DNA from: Nocardia speluncae NBRC 108251
GTDB taxonomy: Bacteria > Actinomycetota > Actinomycetes > Mycobacteriales > Mycobacteriaceae
Assembly: GCF_001613245.1 (NCBI RefSeq)
Contig: NZ_BDBZ01000018.1
Location: 124,001-188,000, forward strand
Direction of reading: 5' to 3'
Length of the DNA: 64,000 nt
Every line of letters starts with the position of its first letter. Position 1 is the first letter of the stretch. The notes below the pieces were generated by a model that ran no database searches, was not told where the DNA came from, and saw only the letters and a list, made by a program, of their open reading frames with translations. This document shows positions 35,588 to 45,720 of this stretch, one piece after another. The translations under genes and the position numbers were made by a program.

Positions 35588-35646
35588 CGACAACACCAAG
35601 GGGGGCCGGAACCCGCGCGCCGCAGGCACGCAAATAAGCTCAGCTC

Positions 35647-36528
35647 ATGTTCGATCCTGTCCGTCCGTTGCCGACATTGTGCGGCCGGGCGGTGGCGACG
35701 GATCGTGCGCTGGTCATGGCCATTGTGAACCGGACCCCGGATTCGTTCTACGACCGGGGCGCCACCTTCGGTGACAGTGCTGCGCTGGCAGCGGTGGACC
35801 GTGCCGTGGGCGAGGGCGCCGATCTCGTCGATATCGGTGGCGTGAAGGCGGGACCGGGGGAAACGGTGGACGCCGCGGAGGAATCACGGCGGGTGGTGCC
35901 GTTCGTCGCGGCGATCCGCGCGAAATATCCCGACCTGCTGATCAGCGTCGATACCTGGCGTTCGGAGGTCGCGCGGGCCGCGGTCGCCGAAGGCGCCGAC
36001 CTGATCAACGACACCTGGGCCGGGGCAGATCCGGAGCTGGTGCCGGTGGCCGCGGCGACCGGAGCCGGAATTGTATGCAGTCATACCGGCGGTGCGGTCC
36101 CGCGCACCCGGCCACACCGGGTTCGGTACCCCGATGTGGTGGCGGAAGTGACCGATACCGTCGTGCATGCCGCGGAGGCGGCGCTGGCCGCGGGTGTACG
36201 CAGGGATTCTGTGCTCATCGACCCGACCCACGACTTCGGTAAGAACACCTATCACGGGCTCGCACTGTTGCGTGCAGCGGACGTTCTTGTAAAAACCGGG
36301 TGGCCTGTCTTGATGGCGCTGAGCAACAAGGATTTCATCGGAGAGACATTAGGTGTCGGACTTTCCGAACGGCTGGAGGGCACATTGGCAGCAACTGCGT
36401 GGGCCGCCGCGGCCGGTGCCCGCGTTTTCCGGGTGCACGAGGTCGCCGCGACCCGGCGTGTGGTCGACATGATTGCGGCGATCCAGGGTGTCCGGCCCCC
36501 GGTACGAACTCTGCGAGGTCTCGTATGA
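35647..36528 (+). CDS. Dihydropteroate synthase homologue (FolP2-like)
   Basis: 293 residues, pterin-binding TIM barrel. IVNRTPDSFYDRGATFG replaces the usual NxTPDSFSDGG; DLVDIGG, LINDTWA and DPTHDFGKN follow. This matches the Rv1207 (FolP2) type that, from memory, does not replace true DHPS. It overlaps gpgS by 4 bp (ATGA) and is always beside it in mycobacteria, suggesting a role tied to methylglucose polysaccharide or to GpgS expression. True folate activity is doubtful. Confidence 0.9.
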   Translation: MFDPVRPLPTLCGRAVATDRALVMAIVNRTPDSFYDRGATFGDSAALAAVDRAVGEGADLVDIGGVKAGPGETVDAAEESRRVVPFVAAIRAKYPDLLISVDTWRSEVARAAVAEGADLINDTWAGADPELVPVAAATGAGIVCSHTGGAVPRTRPHRVRYPDVVAEVTDTVVHAAEAALAAGVRRDSVLIDPTHDFGKNTYHGLALLRAADVLVKTGWPVLMALSNKDFIGETLGVGLSERLEGTLAATAWAAAAGARVFRVHEVAATRRVVDMIAAIQGVRPPVRTLRGLV

Positions 36529-37463
36529 AACTCTCCCCTCATGAGCCCGGCTGGGCCACGACCAATACCTGGGATACTCCCGAGTGGGCGGTGGCCGATC
36601 TGGTTTCCGCCAAGGCCGGACGCACTGTTTCGGTGGTGCTGCCGGCATTGAACGAGCAGGACACGGTCGCCGACGTGGTGGCCAGTATCCGCCCGCTGCT
36701 GGGTGGCCTCGTGGACGAGTTGGTGGTCCTCGATTCGGGTTCGACGGACGCGACCGCGGAACGTGCCCGTGCGGCCGGTGCCGAAGTGGTCAGCCGGGAG
36801 CAGGCCGTGCCCGAACTCGAACCCGTACCGGGCAAAGGCGAGGTGCTGTGGCGTTCGCTGGCGGCGACCAGCGGTGATCTGGTGGCTTTCGTCGACTCCG
36901 ACCTGATAGACCCGGATCCGGCCTTCGTCCCGAAACTGCTCGGGCCGCTGCTGACCGCCCCGGACCTGCATCTGGTCAAGGCCTACTACCGGCGCCCGCT
37001 GCGCCACGGCGGTGAGCTGGACGCGCACGGCGGGGGAAGGGTCACCGAACTCGTCGCCCGGCCGCTGCTCGCCGCGCTGAGACCGGGGCTGACATCGGTC
37101 CTGCAACCACTCGGTGGGGAATACGCGGGCACCCGGGAGCTGCTCACCGCGGTACCGTTCGCGCCCGGGTACGGAGTAGAGATCGGGCTGCTGCTCGATA
37201 CCTACGACCGGTGGGGCTTACCGGCCATCGGTCAGGTCAACCTGGGAGTACGGACCCACCGCAACCGCCCGCTTGCCGATCTCGGGGTGATGAGCCGGCA
37301 GATCCTGGGCACCGTACTGGCTCGCAGCGGTGTGCCGGATTCGGGTGCTGCGCTCACCCAGTTCCCGCTGATCGGCAACGAGTTCACTGCCCACAGCACC
37401 ACCGTGGACCTGGTCGACCGGCCACCCATGAACACGATCCGGCCGGACGTGGCCGCCGCCTGA
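36525..37463 (+). CDS. gpgS: GpgS, glucosyl-3-phosphoglycerate synthase
   Basis: 312 residues, GT81 GT-A fold. VVLPALNEQDTVADVV begins the nucleotide-sugar site; the DSGSTD loop and metal motif VDSDLIDPDP follow. It joins glucose from UDP-glucose to 3-phosphoglycerate, the first step to the methylglucose lipopolysaccharide that modulates fatty-acid synthesis. The ATG at 36525 overlaps the FolP2-like stop. It is the last gene of the rightward run, next to an inversion breakpoint. Confidence 0.95.
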   Translation: MKLSPHEPGWATTNTWDTPEWAVADLVSAKAGRTVSVVLPALNEQDTVADVVASIRPLLGGLVDELVVLDSGSTDATAERARAAGAEVVSREQAVPELEPVPGKGEVLWRSLAATSGDLVAFVDSDLIDPDPAFVPKLLGPLLTAPDLHLVKAYYRRPLRHGGELDAHGGGRVTELVARPLLAALRPGLTSVLQPLGGEYAGTRELLTAVPFAPGYGVEIGLLLDTYDRWGLPAIGQVNLGVRTHRNRPLADLGVMSRQILGTVLARSGVPDSGAALTQFPLIGNEFTAHSTTVDLVDRPPMNTIRPDVAAA

Positions 37464-37697
37464 GCCGGGTGAGTCGCCGCGCTCGGTAGCCGGTATCCGG
37501 ACCACGCCGCCGGCCTCCGGATCACGGACCACGAGGACGGGTTCTGCCCTGAGTCGCCGCGCCACCCGGCGGGCGAGCCGCGAACGCCGGATGGAAGTGC
37601 GCAGCGCACCGCGGGACGGCGGTGATGCCGGCCCACCCGCGGCGAACCGGTGTCCGATCCGCGAACTTCCCAGCGGCGGCCGGAGTCGATGGTTTAC

Positions 37698-38195
37698 CTA
37701 TGAAGGCCGATCGTCCGTGGACTTCTTCCGGCTCTGCTCCGGGCCATCGGGCAGGTGCTCTGTTGCGTCCTGATCGAGTGTGGACCTGTCCGCCGTACCT
37801 GCTTGCCCGCCTGCAGTCGTGCTTTTGCCGGTGGTCTCCGTGGTACCGCCGGTGGTCTCGGTGCTGGGCTCGGTCTCGGTCCCGCTGCGGGGCCCGGTCT
37901 CACCGCCGGTCTCGGTTTCCGGGAGTGTTCCGGCTTCGGAGCCCGCGCCGGCGGCCGGCGTTGTTTCCGGCTCGGGCCGGGCCGCCCGATCGGTGGCGGT
38001 TGCCTCGGGAGGCTCGGTGCCGGCGGGTTCCGCGGTTTCTTCCGGCTCGTCCTGTTCGTGTTCCAGGCGGGCCTGGAGTTCGGCGACCGTGACGTATTCG
38101 GTGCCCGCCGAGCCCGGATTACGTAACCACAGGATCACCGAGACGAGCAGCCCGGCGACGACCAGAACCACCGCCACGATGATCAACGCGTCCAC
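37698..38195 (-). CDS. Single-pass membrane protein with Glu/Thr-rich low-complexity tail
   Basis: 165 residues. I chose the GTG at 38195 because GGAGG sits 5 bp upstream; a GTG at 38207 is possible. One N-terminal helix (ALIIVAVVLVVAGLLVSVIL) is followed by a short conserved-looking EYVTVAELQARLE block and then ~110 residues of Glu, Thr, Gly and Pro with ETETGGET-like runs, certainly disordered. The tail probably faces the cytoplasm or wall. No function recognised. It lies at the left edge of the apparent inversion. Confidence 0.68.
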   Translation of the reverse strand: MDALIIVAVVLVVAGLLVSVILWLRNPGSAGTEYVTVAELQARLEHEQDEPEETAEPAGTEPPEATATDRAARPEPETTPAAGAGSEAGTLPETETGGETGPRSGTETEPSTETTGGTTETTGKSTTAGGQAGTADRSTLDQDATEHLPDGPEQSRKKSTDDRPS

Positions 38196-38510
38196 CTGCG
38201 CCTCCACGAATTACCTTGCCGGAGCCGGACAACGCCGAGGGCTGTGTGCACCTATCGGTGCGAGGCTGTTTCACGGTCGCCGAAACATTCCACCGAATTC
38301 GGCAGAATGCGGGCGGTGAGCCTGTAACCCCAGCGTCAGCGCCAGCGTAGCAATAGCTTTGACTAGCTAATATTCGTTGTCGCTATCGACGATTCCGGGC
38401 GTGTCGGGAATTATCGCCTGTGCGTGAATTCTCCGCGCACGGCGAAAGCCGCGCGTGCAGTGTTCAATGGCCGCCGGAATACCGGGTGGGCGGTACCGCC
38501 GATACCGGGT
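38196..38510. other. 315-bp region upstream of the low-complexity membrane protein gene
   Basis: No gene seen. It contains the A/T-rich spot 38352-38382 with TTGACTAGCTAATATTCG and repeated TAGC units (TAGCAATAGC, TAGCTA), which may hold a promoter. A small perfect hairpin GCACC-TATC-GGTGC lies at about 38249-38262. The right end is the 3' flank of the HTH gene. Confidence 0.4.
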
Positions 38511-39371
38511 TCAACGACGCTGGCGCGCCGGCCGCAGCCGCGAATCGACCGGGTCGTGCAGGTAGACCGGTGTCAGTAGATCCGCGTCGACCGGCTCCCC
38601 GGTCCCGCGTTCGTAACGAACCCCGATCAGCACCGAGAACCGGCGATTGGCCGCCCGCTCGTGCAGGGTGGCCAACCGGGTGGCCAGCAGCCGGACCGCG
38701 CCGAGCGAACCGGGCGGGTGCAGGCCGTCGATCACCAGGACCGTGCCCCGGCCGTCGGGCCGTGGTAGGCGGGCCAGGTAGGCGATATCGTGCGGGTCCG
38801 GGCTGGCCGGCCGGTAGATACGGCGGGCGGCTCGATCTTCGATACCGCGCCTCCCGTCGCCGGGCCGGGCCACCGCCCGCCGTAGCCGCGGATCGCCGGC
38901 GATGAGCTGGCGCAGGCTGGGCGAGAGTTCCGGGCCGCTGATCACGATGAGACCGTCGCGCAGGAGATCCACCGGGCGTCCGGGCGCGAACGGTTCGATG
39001 GTTACCCCGAAACCCAGCTCTTTGAGCTGGTCGGCGAGCCGCGGCGCGGCTGCCGGGTCCGGTGCGCCCATCAACCTGCCCGCACGCGTATCCGGGACCA
39101 GAAGCGTGAGTGGGCCGTGACCGAAGAACAATCCCTCCGGCGCCGGGCCCTGGGTACTCACCTGATGGATCCGGGCGCGGGAAAGACCCGCGGCGGCACC
39201 TATTCTGGCGAAAGTCCACCCTTCGGCGTGCAACTCCCTGATGACTGCACGTCGAATTCGAGTGAGCTCGTTGATCGTTTGCTGAGCCGCTGCAACACCC
39301 TCCGTTGCGGCCTTGAGTCGCTCGACTTTGTCCTCGATCGCGAATATTCGCGCCACGTCATCGGCCGACAT
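38511..39371 (-). CDS. HTH protein with unidentified nucleotide-binding-like C-terminal domain
   Basis: 286 residues. Residues 1-45 form a helical or coiled-coil start; 50-70 are a sigma-region-4-like helix-turn-helix (GWTFARIGAAAGLSRARIHQV). From about 90 comes an alpha/beta domain with GAPDPAAAPRLADQLKELGF and DLLRDGLIVISGPELSPSLR, then HDIAYLARLPRP and VLVIDGLHPPGSLGAVRLL. The last patterns resemble Rossmannoid sensor domains (SLOG-like), but I cannot assign the family. Possibly a ligand-sensing regulator. It is adjacent to tatB, at an inversion edge. Confidence 0.7.
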   Translation of the reverse strand: MSADDVARIFAIEDKVERLKAATEGVAAAQQTINELTRIRRAVIRELHAEGWTFARIGAAAGLSRARIHQVSTQGPAPEGLFFGHGPLTLLVPDTRAGRLMGAPDPAAAPRLADQLKELGFGVTIEPFAPGRPVDLLRDGLIVISGPELSPSLRQLIAGDPRLRRAVARPGDGRRGIEDRAARRIYRPASPDPHDIAYLARLPRPDGRGTVLVIDGLHPPGSLGAVRLLATRLATLHERAANRRFSVLIGVRYERGTGEPVDADLLTPVYLHDPVDSRLRPARQRR

Positions 39372-39422
39372 GTGCGAAGTGTAGACATCAGGCCCCTGAA
39401 CGGCGTCTAGAGCAGTTGACGA

Positions 39423-39839
39423 TCAGGTGGCGTCGGTGTCGATCGGCGGACGCTCATTATGTCCGAGTGGTTTATCCTGTTGCGCCCGCGGGTAATCTGT
39501 TGTCCCGCCGGCGGGGCCGAGAACATTCCTGCTGTCCGGCAGGGAACCCTCGAAGTCCTTGAAAAGGGAATCGTCCCCGTTCAGAAGATGTTTGGTCACC
39601 GCCGCCCGCGGAGACATCCCACGTAATTCCTGGAGATCGGCAATCGGCTTTCGCAGTTCGTCGAATTCCGGCCCGAGTTCGGAGCGCAATTGCGATGTGG
39701 CGCCCGTCGCGTAATCCCGGACCTGGCGCAATGAGCGCGCAGTCCACCGCGCGGCGCCGGGTAACCGTTCCGGGCCGAGGATTACGAGGGCGGCGACGAG
39801 TAGGACGAGCATCTCGCCCCACCCGATACTGCTGAACAC
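39423..39839 (-). CDS. tatB: TatB, twin-arginine translocase subunit
   Basis: 138 residues. The N-terminal helix ([18 protein letters not shown]) has the Gly-Pro hinge of the TatA/B family, then an amphipathic helix and a long polar tail ending DTDAT. The length and the neighbours htrA-rseA-sigE identify TatB rather than TatA (Rv1224 position). It forms the Tat receptor with TatC, whose gene is not in this window. A Tat substrate, the DUF1906 protein, is encoded at 10.7 kb. Confidence 0.92.
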   Translation of the reverse strand: MFSSIGWGEMLVLLVAALVILGPERLPGAARWTARSLRQVRDYATGATSQLRSELGPEFDELRKPIADLQELRGMSPRAAVTKHLLNGDDSLFKDFEGSLPDSRNVLGPAGGTTDYPRAQQDKPLGHNERPPIDTDAT

Positions 39840-39872
39840 TCCATCAGGTTACCCGGCGCCGTGAGCGAGGGA

Positions 39873-41835
<1,963 letters not shown>

Positions 41836-41919
41836 CGCTGACCGCCGGGACCCGGCGTTGCGGTCGCCGGATCACCCGAGGCTCGCCTCGATGTTTTATC
41901 CGAGGTTCGCCCCTGTGTC

Positions 41920-42771
41920 TTATGCGAGGCTCGCCTCGGCGGCGAAACGCTCCTGCACTCCATTATGCGCAAGATACTCCCGCAATGCCTGCCGGCCGCG
42001 ATGGATACGGCTCCGGACGGTACCCAGCTTCACCCCGAGGGTAGCGCCGATCTCCTCGTAGGAGAGGCCCTCGATATCGCAGAGCACGACCGCGGCCCGG
42101 AACTCCGGGGCCAGTGAATCCAGTGCGGACTGCAGATCGGGATCGAGCCGGGCGTCGTGGAACACCTGTTCCGGGCCGGGGCCCTCGGCGGGCACCCGGT
42201 CGTAATCCTCGGGTAGTGCTTCCATCCGGATCCGGCTGCGGCGGCGGACCATGTCCAGGAAGAGATTGGTGGTGATGCGGTGCAGCCAGCCTTCGAACGT
42301 GCCGGGCTGGTAGCTGGACAAAGAGCGGAACACCCGGATGAACGTCTCCTGGGTGAGGTCCTCGGCGTCCTGTGCGTCACCGGAGAGTCGATAGGCCAGC
42401 CGGTACACGCGGTCGGCATGTTCGCGCACCAGTTCGTCCCAGGTCGGCATCACCGTCCGGTCGCCGGTCGCGTCGAAGGCTGCGGTACCGGTCAGGGGCT
42501 CGTCGAGTTCCCCGGCCTCCGCGGCTACAGCGTCGTAGTCCTCGGCTCTGTCGTCGATAGTGGACATATCGGGCACCTCCATCAGGGCGTCCGGTGAAGC
42601 GGGGAGTTCTGTCACCAGGTCTCGGTGTGCGGCTACCTCGCGTTCCGGCCCGGGAAACGGGGCCGGGCCGAATTCGTCCCGGCCGGGCAGGGTGTACCCG
42701 CCGACTGTTGCGGGGGTGCCGGCGGGGGACAGCTCGGGCAAGGTGGCGGACCCGCGTGCCGCATCGACCAT
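41920..42771 (-). CDS. sigE: SigE, extracytoplasmic-function sigma factor
   Basis: 283 residues from the ATG at 42771. Region 2 is [30 protein letters not shown] and region 4 is [32 protein letters not shown]. The core is near identical to mycobacterial SigE. The first ~100 residues are a disordered extension. Two starts look usable: ATG 42771, 14 bp after AGGAGG, and ATG 42567 ([10 protein letters not shown]) with GGAGG 8 bp before it. It controls envelope-stress genes and is held by RseA encoded next. Confidence 0.95.
   Translation of the reverse strand: MVDAARGSATLPELSPAGTPATVGGYTLPGRDEFGPAPFPGPEREVAAHRDLVTELPASPDALMEVPDMSTIDDRAEDYDAVAAEAGELDEPLTGTAAFDATGDRTVMPTWDELVREHADRVYRLAYRLSGDAQDAEDLTQETFIRVFRSLSSYQPGTFEGWLHRITTNLFLDMVRRRSRIRMEALPEDYDRVPAEGPGPEQVFHDARLDPDLQSALDSLAPEFRAAVVLCDIEGLSYEEIGATLGVKLGTVRSRIHRGRQALREYLAHNGVQERFAAEASLA
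42567..42580 (-). promoter_or_regulatory. Internal ribosome site and second start in sigE
   Basis: GGAGG (42580-42576 on the minus strand) lies 8 bp before an in-frame ATG at 42567, better spaced than the AGGAGG of the first ATG, which is 14 bp away. A shorter SigE of 215 residues would keep regions 2 and 4. M. tuberculosis SigE is also made as several isoforms. Use of this start is inference. Confidence 0.5.
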
Positions 42772-42855
42772 GTGGATGGTGACAACCTCCTTGATCGGGA
42801 CCGAGGCGTAGGCTCGAAAGAGCGGCCCGGTTCACGGGCCACCTTTACCGGTTAC

Positions 42856-42883
42856 AACAGTCGGGTCGTACTCCGTTGTTCCC
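42856..42883 (-). promoter_or_regulatory. ECF-type promoter of sigE
   Basis: Reading leftward, GGGAACA (42883-42877) and TGTT (42859-42856) are separated by 17 bp, close to the SigE/SigH consensus GGAAYA-N16/17-CGTT. A transcript starting near 42848 would leave about 75 bases before the first ATG. This suggests autoregulation or SigH-type control, as known for mycobacterial sigE. Confidence 0.6.
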
Positions 42884-43019
42884 GGCCGCCGCATTCGGTC
42901 GGCTGGTCTTGCGTGGGGCCTACTCTTCCCTGTTCCCGTGTGGGACGGGTGTGGGTATCCTGAGGGACACCTGAGAATGTTGCGACCAGCTCGGCCGCGT
43001 TTGGCATAGCCTCGAGTGC

Positions 43020-43652
43020 GTGGCATCGAACCTGGAGCGAAATCTCGCCTACGTCGAAGAGTCCGTCGTGGAGGACGAGGTACTCATCAGCGCCCGCGAG
43101 CGGGCCACCGAACTCGGTGCGGCCCCGGTGCCGCCGTCGGTCGGCGCACTCCTCAGTATGTACGCGCAGTTGCTGGATGCGCGGGCGGTGGTCGAGGTCG
43201 GGACCGGTGCCGGGGTCAGCGGGCTGTGGCTGCTCGACGGTATGCGCGAGGACGGCACGCTGACCACCATCGATCCCGAACCCGAACACCAGCGGGCTGC
43301 CAAGGAATCGTTCCGTGCGGCCGAAATTCCCCTCGCGCGGACCCGCCTGATCAACGGCCGCGCGCTGGATGTGCTGCCCCGGCTCGCCGACGGCGCCTAC
43401 GACCTGGTCTTCGTGGACGGTGCGCCCATCGAGCATCCGCAGTACATCGCGGAGGCGGTCCGCCTGTTGCGGCCCGGAGGGGCGGTGCTGCTGCACAACG
43501 CGCTACTCGGCGGGCGGGTCCCGGATGCGGCGCACCGGGACGCCGCCACGCAGGCGGTACGTTCGGCAACCCGGTTCATCGCCGAGGACCCCGGGTTGAC
43601 CAGTGTGCTCATTCCGCTGGGCGACGGGTTGCTCTGCGCATCGAAAGGGTAG
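43020..43652 (+). CDS. O-methyltransferase (Rv1220c-like)
   Basis: 210 residues, GTG start. SAM motif [29 protein letters not shown] and the metal-site region [10 protein letters not shown] match the cation-dependent catechol-O-methyltransferase-like family. No membrane part. Divergent from sigE (248 bp between), exactly as Rv1220c/Rv1221. Methyl acceptor unknown. Confidence 0.9.
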   Translation: MASNLERNLAYVEESVVEDEVLISARERATELGAAPVPPSVGALLSMYAQLLDARAVVEVGTGAGVSGLWLLDGMREDGTLTTIDPEPEHQRAAKESFRAAEIPLARTRLINGRALDVLPRLADGAYDLVFVDGAPIEHPQYIAEAVRLLRPGGAVLLHNALLGGRVPDAAHRDAATQAVRSATRFIAEDPGLTSVLIPLGDGLLCASKG

Positions 43653-43833
43653 GCGCCCCGGCGATCATGCTTCGGGCGGTTGACACCTCGCCGTGCCGAC
43701 CGGTTGCATGCCGGGTGTGTTGTTGCCGGGGTTTATGCCTGTAATCGCAGGTAGCTGAGGGTTGCGGCGGGTTCGCGGAGGTCCTGCCTGCGCCCGAAAT
43801 TGTTTCTTGACGGAATCTCTACGGCCTGACCCC

Positions 43834-43880
43834 TTGCTTCCTGATTGAACGCATGTTTAATATATTGAACATGCGTTCAA
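43834..43880 (+). promoter_or_regulatory. Leaderless promoter with perfect 36-bp operator covering the TetR start codon
   Basis: Arms TTGAACGCATGTT (43845-43857) and AACATGCGTTCAA (43868-43880) are perfect 13-bp inverted repeats around TAATATATTG. TTGCTT (43834) and TAATAT (43858) are 18 bp apart as -35/-10, putting transcription start at about 43870-43871, the A of the ATG. The TetR protein would therefore bind over its own -10, +1 and start codon. Pairing is certain; regulation is inferred. Confidence 0.78.
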
Positions 43881-44617
43881 GCGATGATCTGACTACCCGG
43901 GCACGTATCCGTGACGCGGCCGTCGTCCTGTTCGGCGAACAGGGTTTCGGCGTCGGAGTGCGGGCCATCGCGACGGCCGCAGGAGTATCACCCGGTCTGG
44001 TCAACCACCATTTCGGGTCCAAGGACGGGTTGCGTCGCGAATGCGACGATCACATACGGGGAGTGATCCGTGAAACGAAGATGAACTTCATGAACCGGCC
44101 GTCGGCCGGGAACATGCTGCAGCAGCTGGCCGAGATCGAGGAATACGCCCCGATCATCGCCTATATGATGCGCAGCTTCCAGGCCGGCGGCGATCTGGCC
44201 GGCACGTTGTTCGAGCATATGGTCGACGACGTCGAGCAGTACCTGGAAGCCGGGGTGGCTTCCGGGACGCTGCGCAAACCGCGGGATGCAAAGGCAATGG
44301 CGCGCTACCTGGCCACCGCCAACGGCGGCGGCATGCTGCTGTTCCTGCAGACGCACACCCCGCCCGACGGGGTGGTCGACTATCGGCGAGCCCTGCGCGA
44401 CTACGCCGATCAGATGATGCTGCCCGCACTCGAGATCTACACCGAGGGCCTGCTCGCCGACCCCTCGATGCTGGAGGCATTGCGCGCGGCGGGGCCGCAG
44501 CCCGGCACAGGCCCGGTCGAACCTGGATCACCTGCCCCCGATCAGAGCGGATCGCGGGTGGAAGATCCGGCCGCAGGGCACGGGAACGATTCGGGCACCA
44601 CCCCCGGACGCACGTAA
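43871..44617 (+). CDS. TetR-family regulator of the adjacent ABC exporter (Rv1219c/RaaS-like)
   Basis: 248 residues from the ATG at 43871 (MRSSDDLTTRARIRD); an ATG at 43853 is possible but lies in the left operator arm. HTH: AAVVLFGEQGFGVGVRAIATAAGVSPGLVNHHFGSKDGL. The ligand domain continues to ~205, then ~40 residues of Gly/Pro-rich tail. Followed by an ATP-binding protein and permease, as Rv1219c-Rv1218c-Rv1217c in M. tuberculosis. Autorepression is very likely. Confidence 0.92.
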   Translation: MRSSDDLTTRARIRDAAVVLFGEQGFGVGVRAIATAAGVSPGLVNHHFGSKDGLRRECDDHIRGVIRETKMNFMNRPSAGNMLQQLAEIEEYAPIIAYMMRSFQAGGDLAGTLFEHMVDDVEQYLEAGVASGTLRKPRDAKAMARYLATANGGGMLLFLQTHTPPDGVVDYRRALRDYADQMMLPALEIYTEGLLADPSMLEALRAAGPQPGTGPVEPGSPAPDQSGSRVEDPAAGHGNDSGTTPGRT

Positions 44618-44799
44618 TCCGGTCACGGCGCCACAGGGGCCGGGTCCAGAGCCGAACCGGGCGGGAGTGATCGCTGTCGAGTCGGCGCCCGGCGAACAGA
44701 ATCGATAGGGGCTCGGCGTCCGCGTAGGCGCCTGCTCTCCGGTGCGTGCGTGTACGTCACTTCGATAAATTCTATTTCGATGTCCTACAAGGAGATTCG

Positions 44800-45720
44800 A
44801 TGATTTCGGCAATTGAGATCCGGGATCTGCACAAACACTTCGGTCCCGTCCGCGCACTCGACGGACTGAACCTGCAGGTGTCCGAAGGTGAAGTCCACGG
44901 TTTCCTCGGACCGAACGGCGCCGGGAAATCCACAACGATCCGGATCCTGCTGGGACTGCTGGCACGTACCAGCGGCGAGGCGCGGATGCTGGACCGCGAT
45001 CCCTGGAAGGATGCGGTATCGCTGCACCGCGAACTGGCGTACGTTCCCGGCGACGTGACCCTGTGGCCGTCGCTGAGCGGTGGCGAGACCATCGACCTCC
45101 TCGCGTCGATGCGCGGCGGTCTCGATACCGCGCGGCGGGCCGAGCTGATCGAGCGGTTCGAGCTCGACCCCCGGAAAAAGGCGCGGACATATTCCAAGGG
45201 CAACCGGCAGAAGGTCGCGCTGGTCTCCGCGTTCTCCTCGCACGCCCGGCTGCTGCTCCTCGACGAGCCGACTTCCGGCCTGGACCCGCTGATGGAGCAC
45301 GTGTTCCGCGAATGCGTCGCCGAGGCGGCCGGACGCGGGGCCACGGTACTGCTGTCCAGCCACATTCTCTCCGAGGTGGAGGCCCTGTGTGAGCGGGTCA
45401 CGATCATCCGGTCCGGGCAGACGGTCGAAAGCGGCACGCTGGACTCCATGCGCCATCTGAGCCGCACCTCCATCACCGCGGAGTTGACCGGTGACCCCGG
45501 CGATATCGCGGCACTACCGGGCGTGGCGGATGTGAGCCTCGACGACCACACCCTGCGCTGCCAGGTGGAGGGCGACAATCTCGCCGAACTGATCCGGGTC
45601 CTCGGCGACACCGGTGTACGCAGCCTGATCAGCCGGCCGCCGACGCTGGAGGAGCTGTTCATGCGGCACTACTCGGTGAACGGCCGGGAATCCGGCGAAT
45701 TGCAGGAGGTACGGAAATGA
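44800..45720 (+). CDS. ABC transporter ATP-binding protein (Rv1218c-like)
   Basis: 306 residues from the ATG at 44800, with AAGGAG just upstream. Walker A is [10 protein letters not shown] and Walker [13 protein letters not shown]. The signature motif is [11 protein letters not shown] rather than LSGGQ, the usual form in this exporter subgroup. The C-terminal ~90 residues form the extra domain of drug-export ATPases. Partner permease overlaps by 4 bp. In M. tuberculosis this pump expels several inhibitors. Confidence 0.93.
   Translation: MISAIEIRDLHKHFGPVRALDGLNLQVSEGEVHGFLGPNGAGKSTTIRILLGLLARTSGEARMLDRDPWKDAVSLHRELAYVPGDVTLWPSLSGGETIDLLASMRGGLDTARRAELIERFELDPRKKARTYSKGNRQKVALVSAFSSHARLLLLDEPTSGLDPLMEHVFRECVAEAAGRGATVLLSSHILSEVEALCERVTIIRSGQTVESGTLDSMRHLSRTSITAELTGDPGDIAALPGVADVSLDDHTLRCQVEGDNLAELIRVLGDTGVRSLISRPPTLEELFMRHYSVNGRESGELQEVRK

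Noticed and set aside
37218-37636. Minus-strand frame containing RLRAEPVLVVRDPEAGG after gpgS
   Set aside because: It looked mildly coding but has no recognisable family, no ribosome site, and overlaps the end of gpgS.
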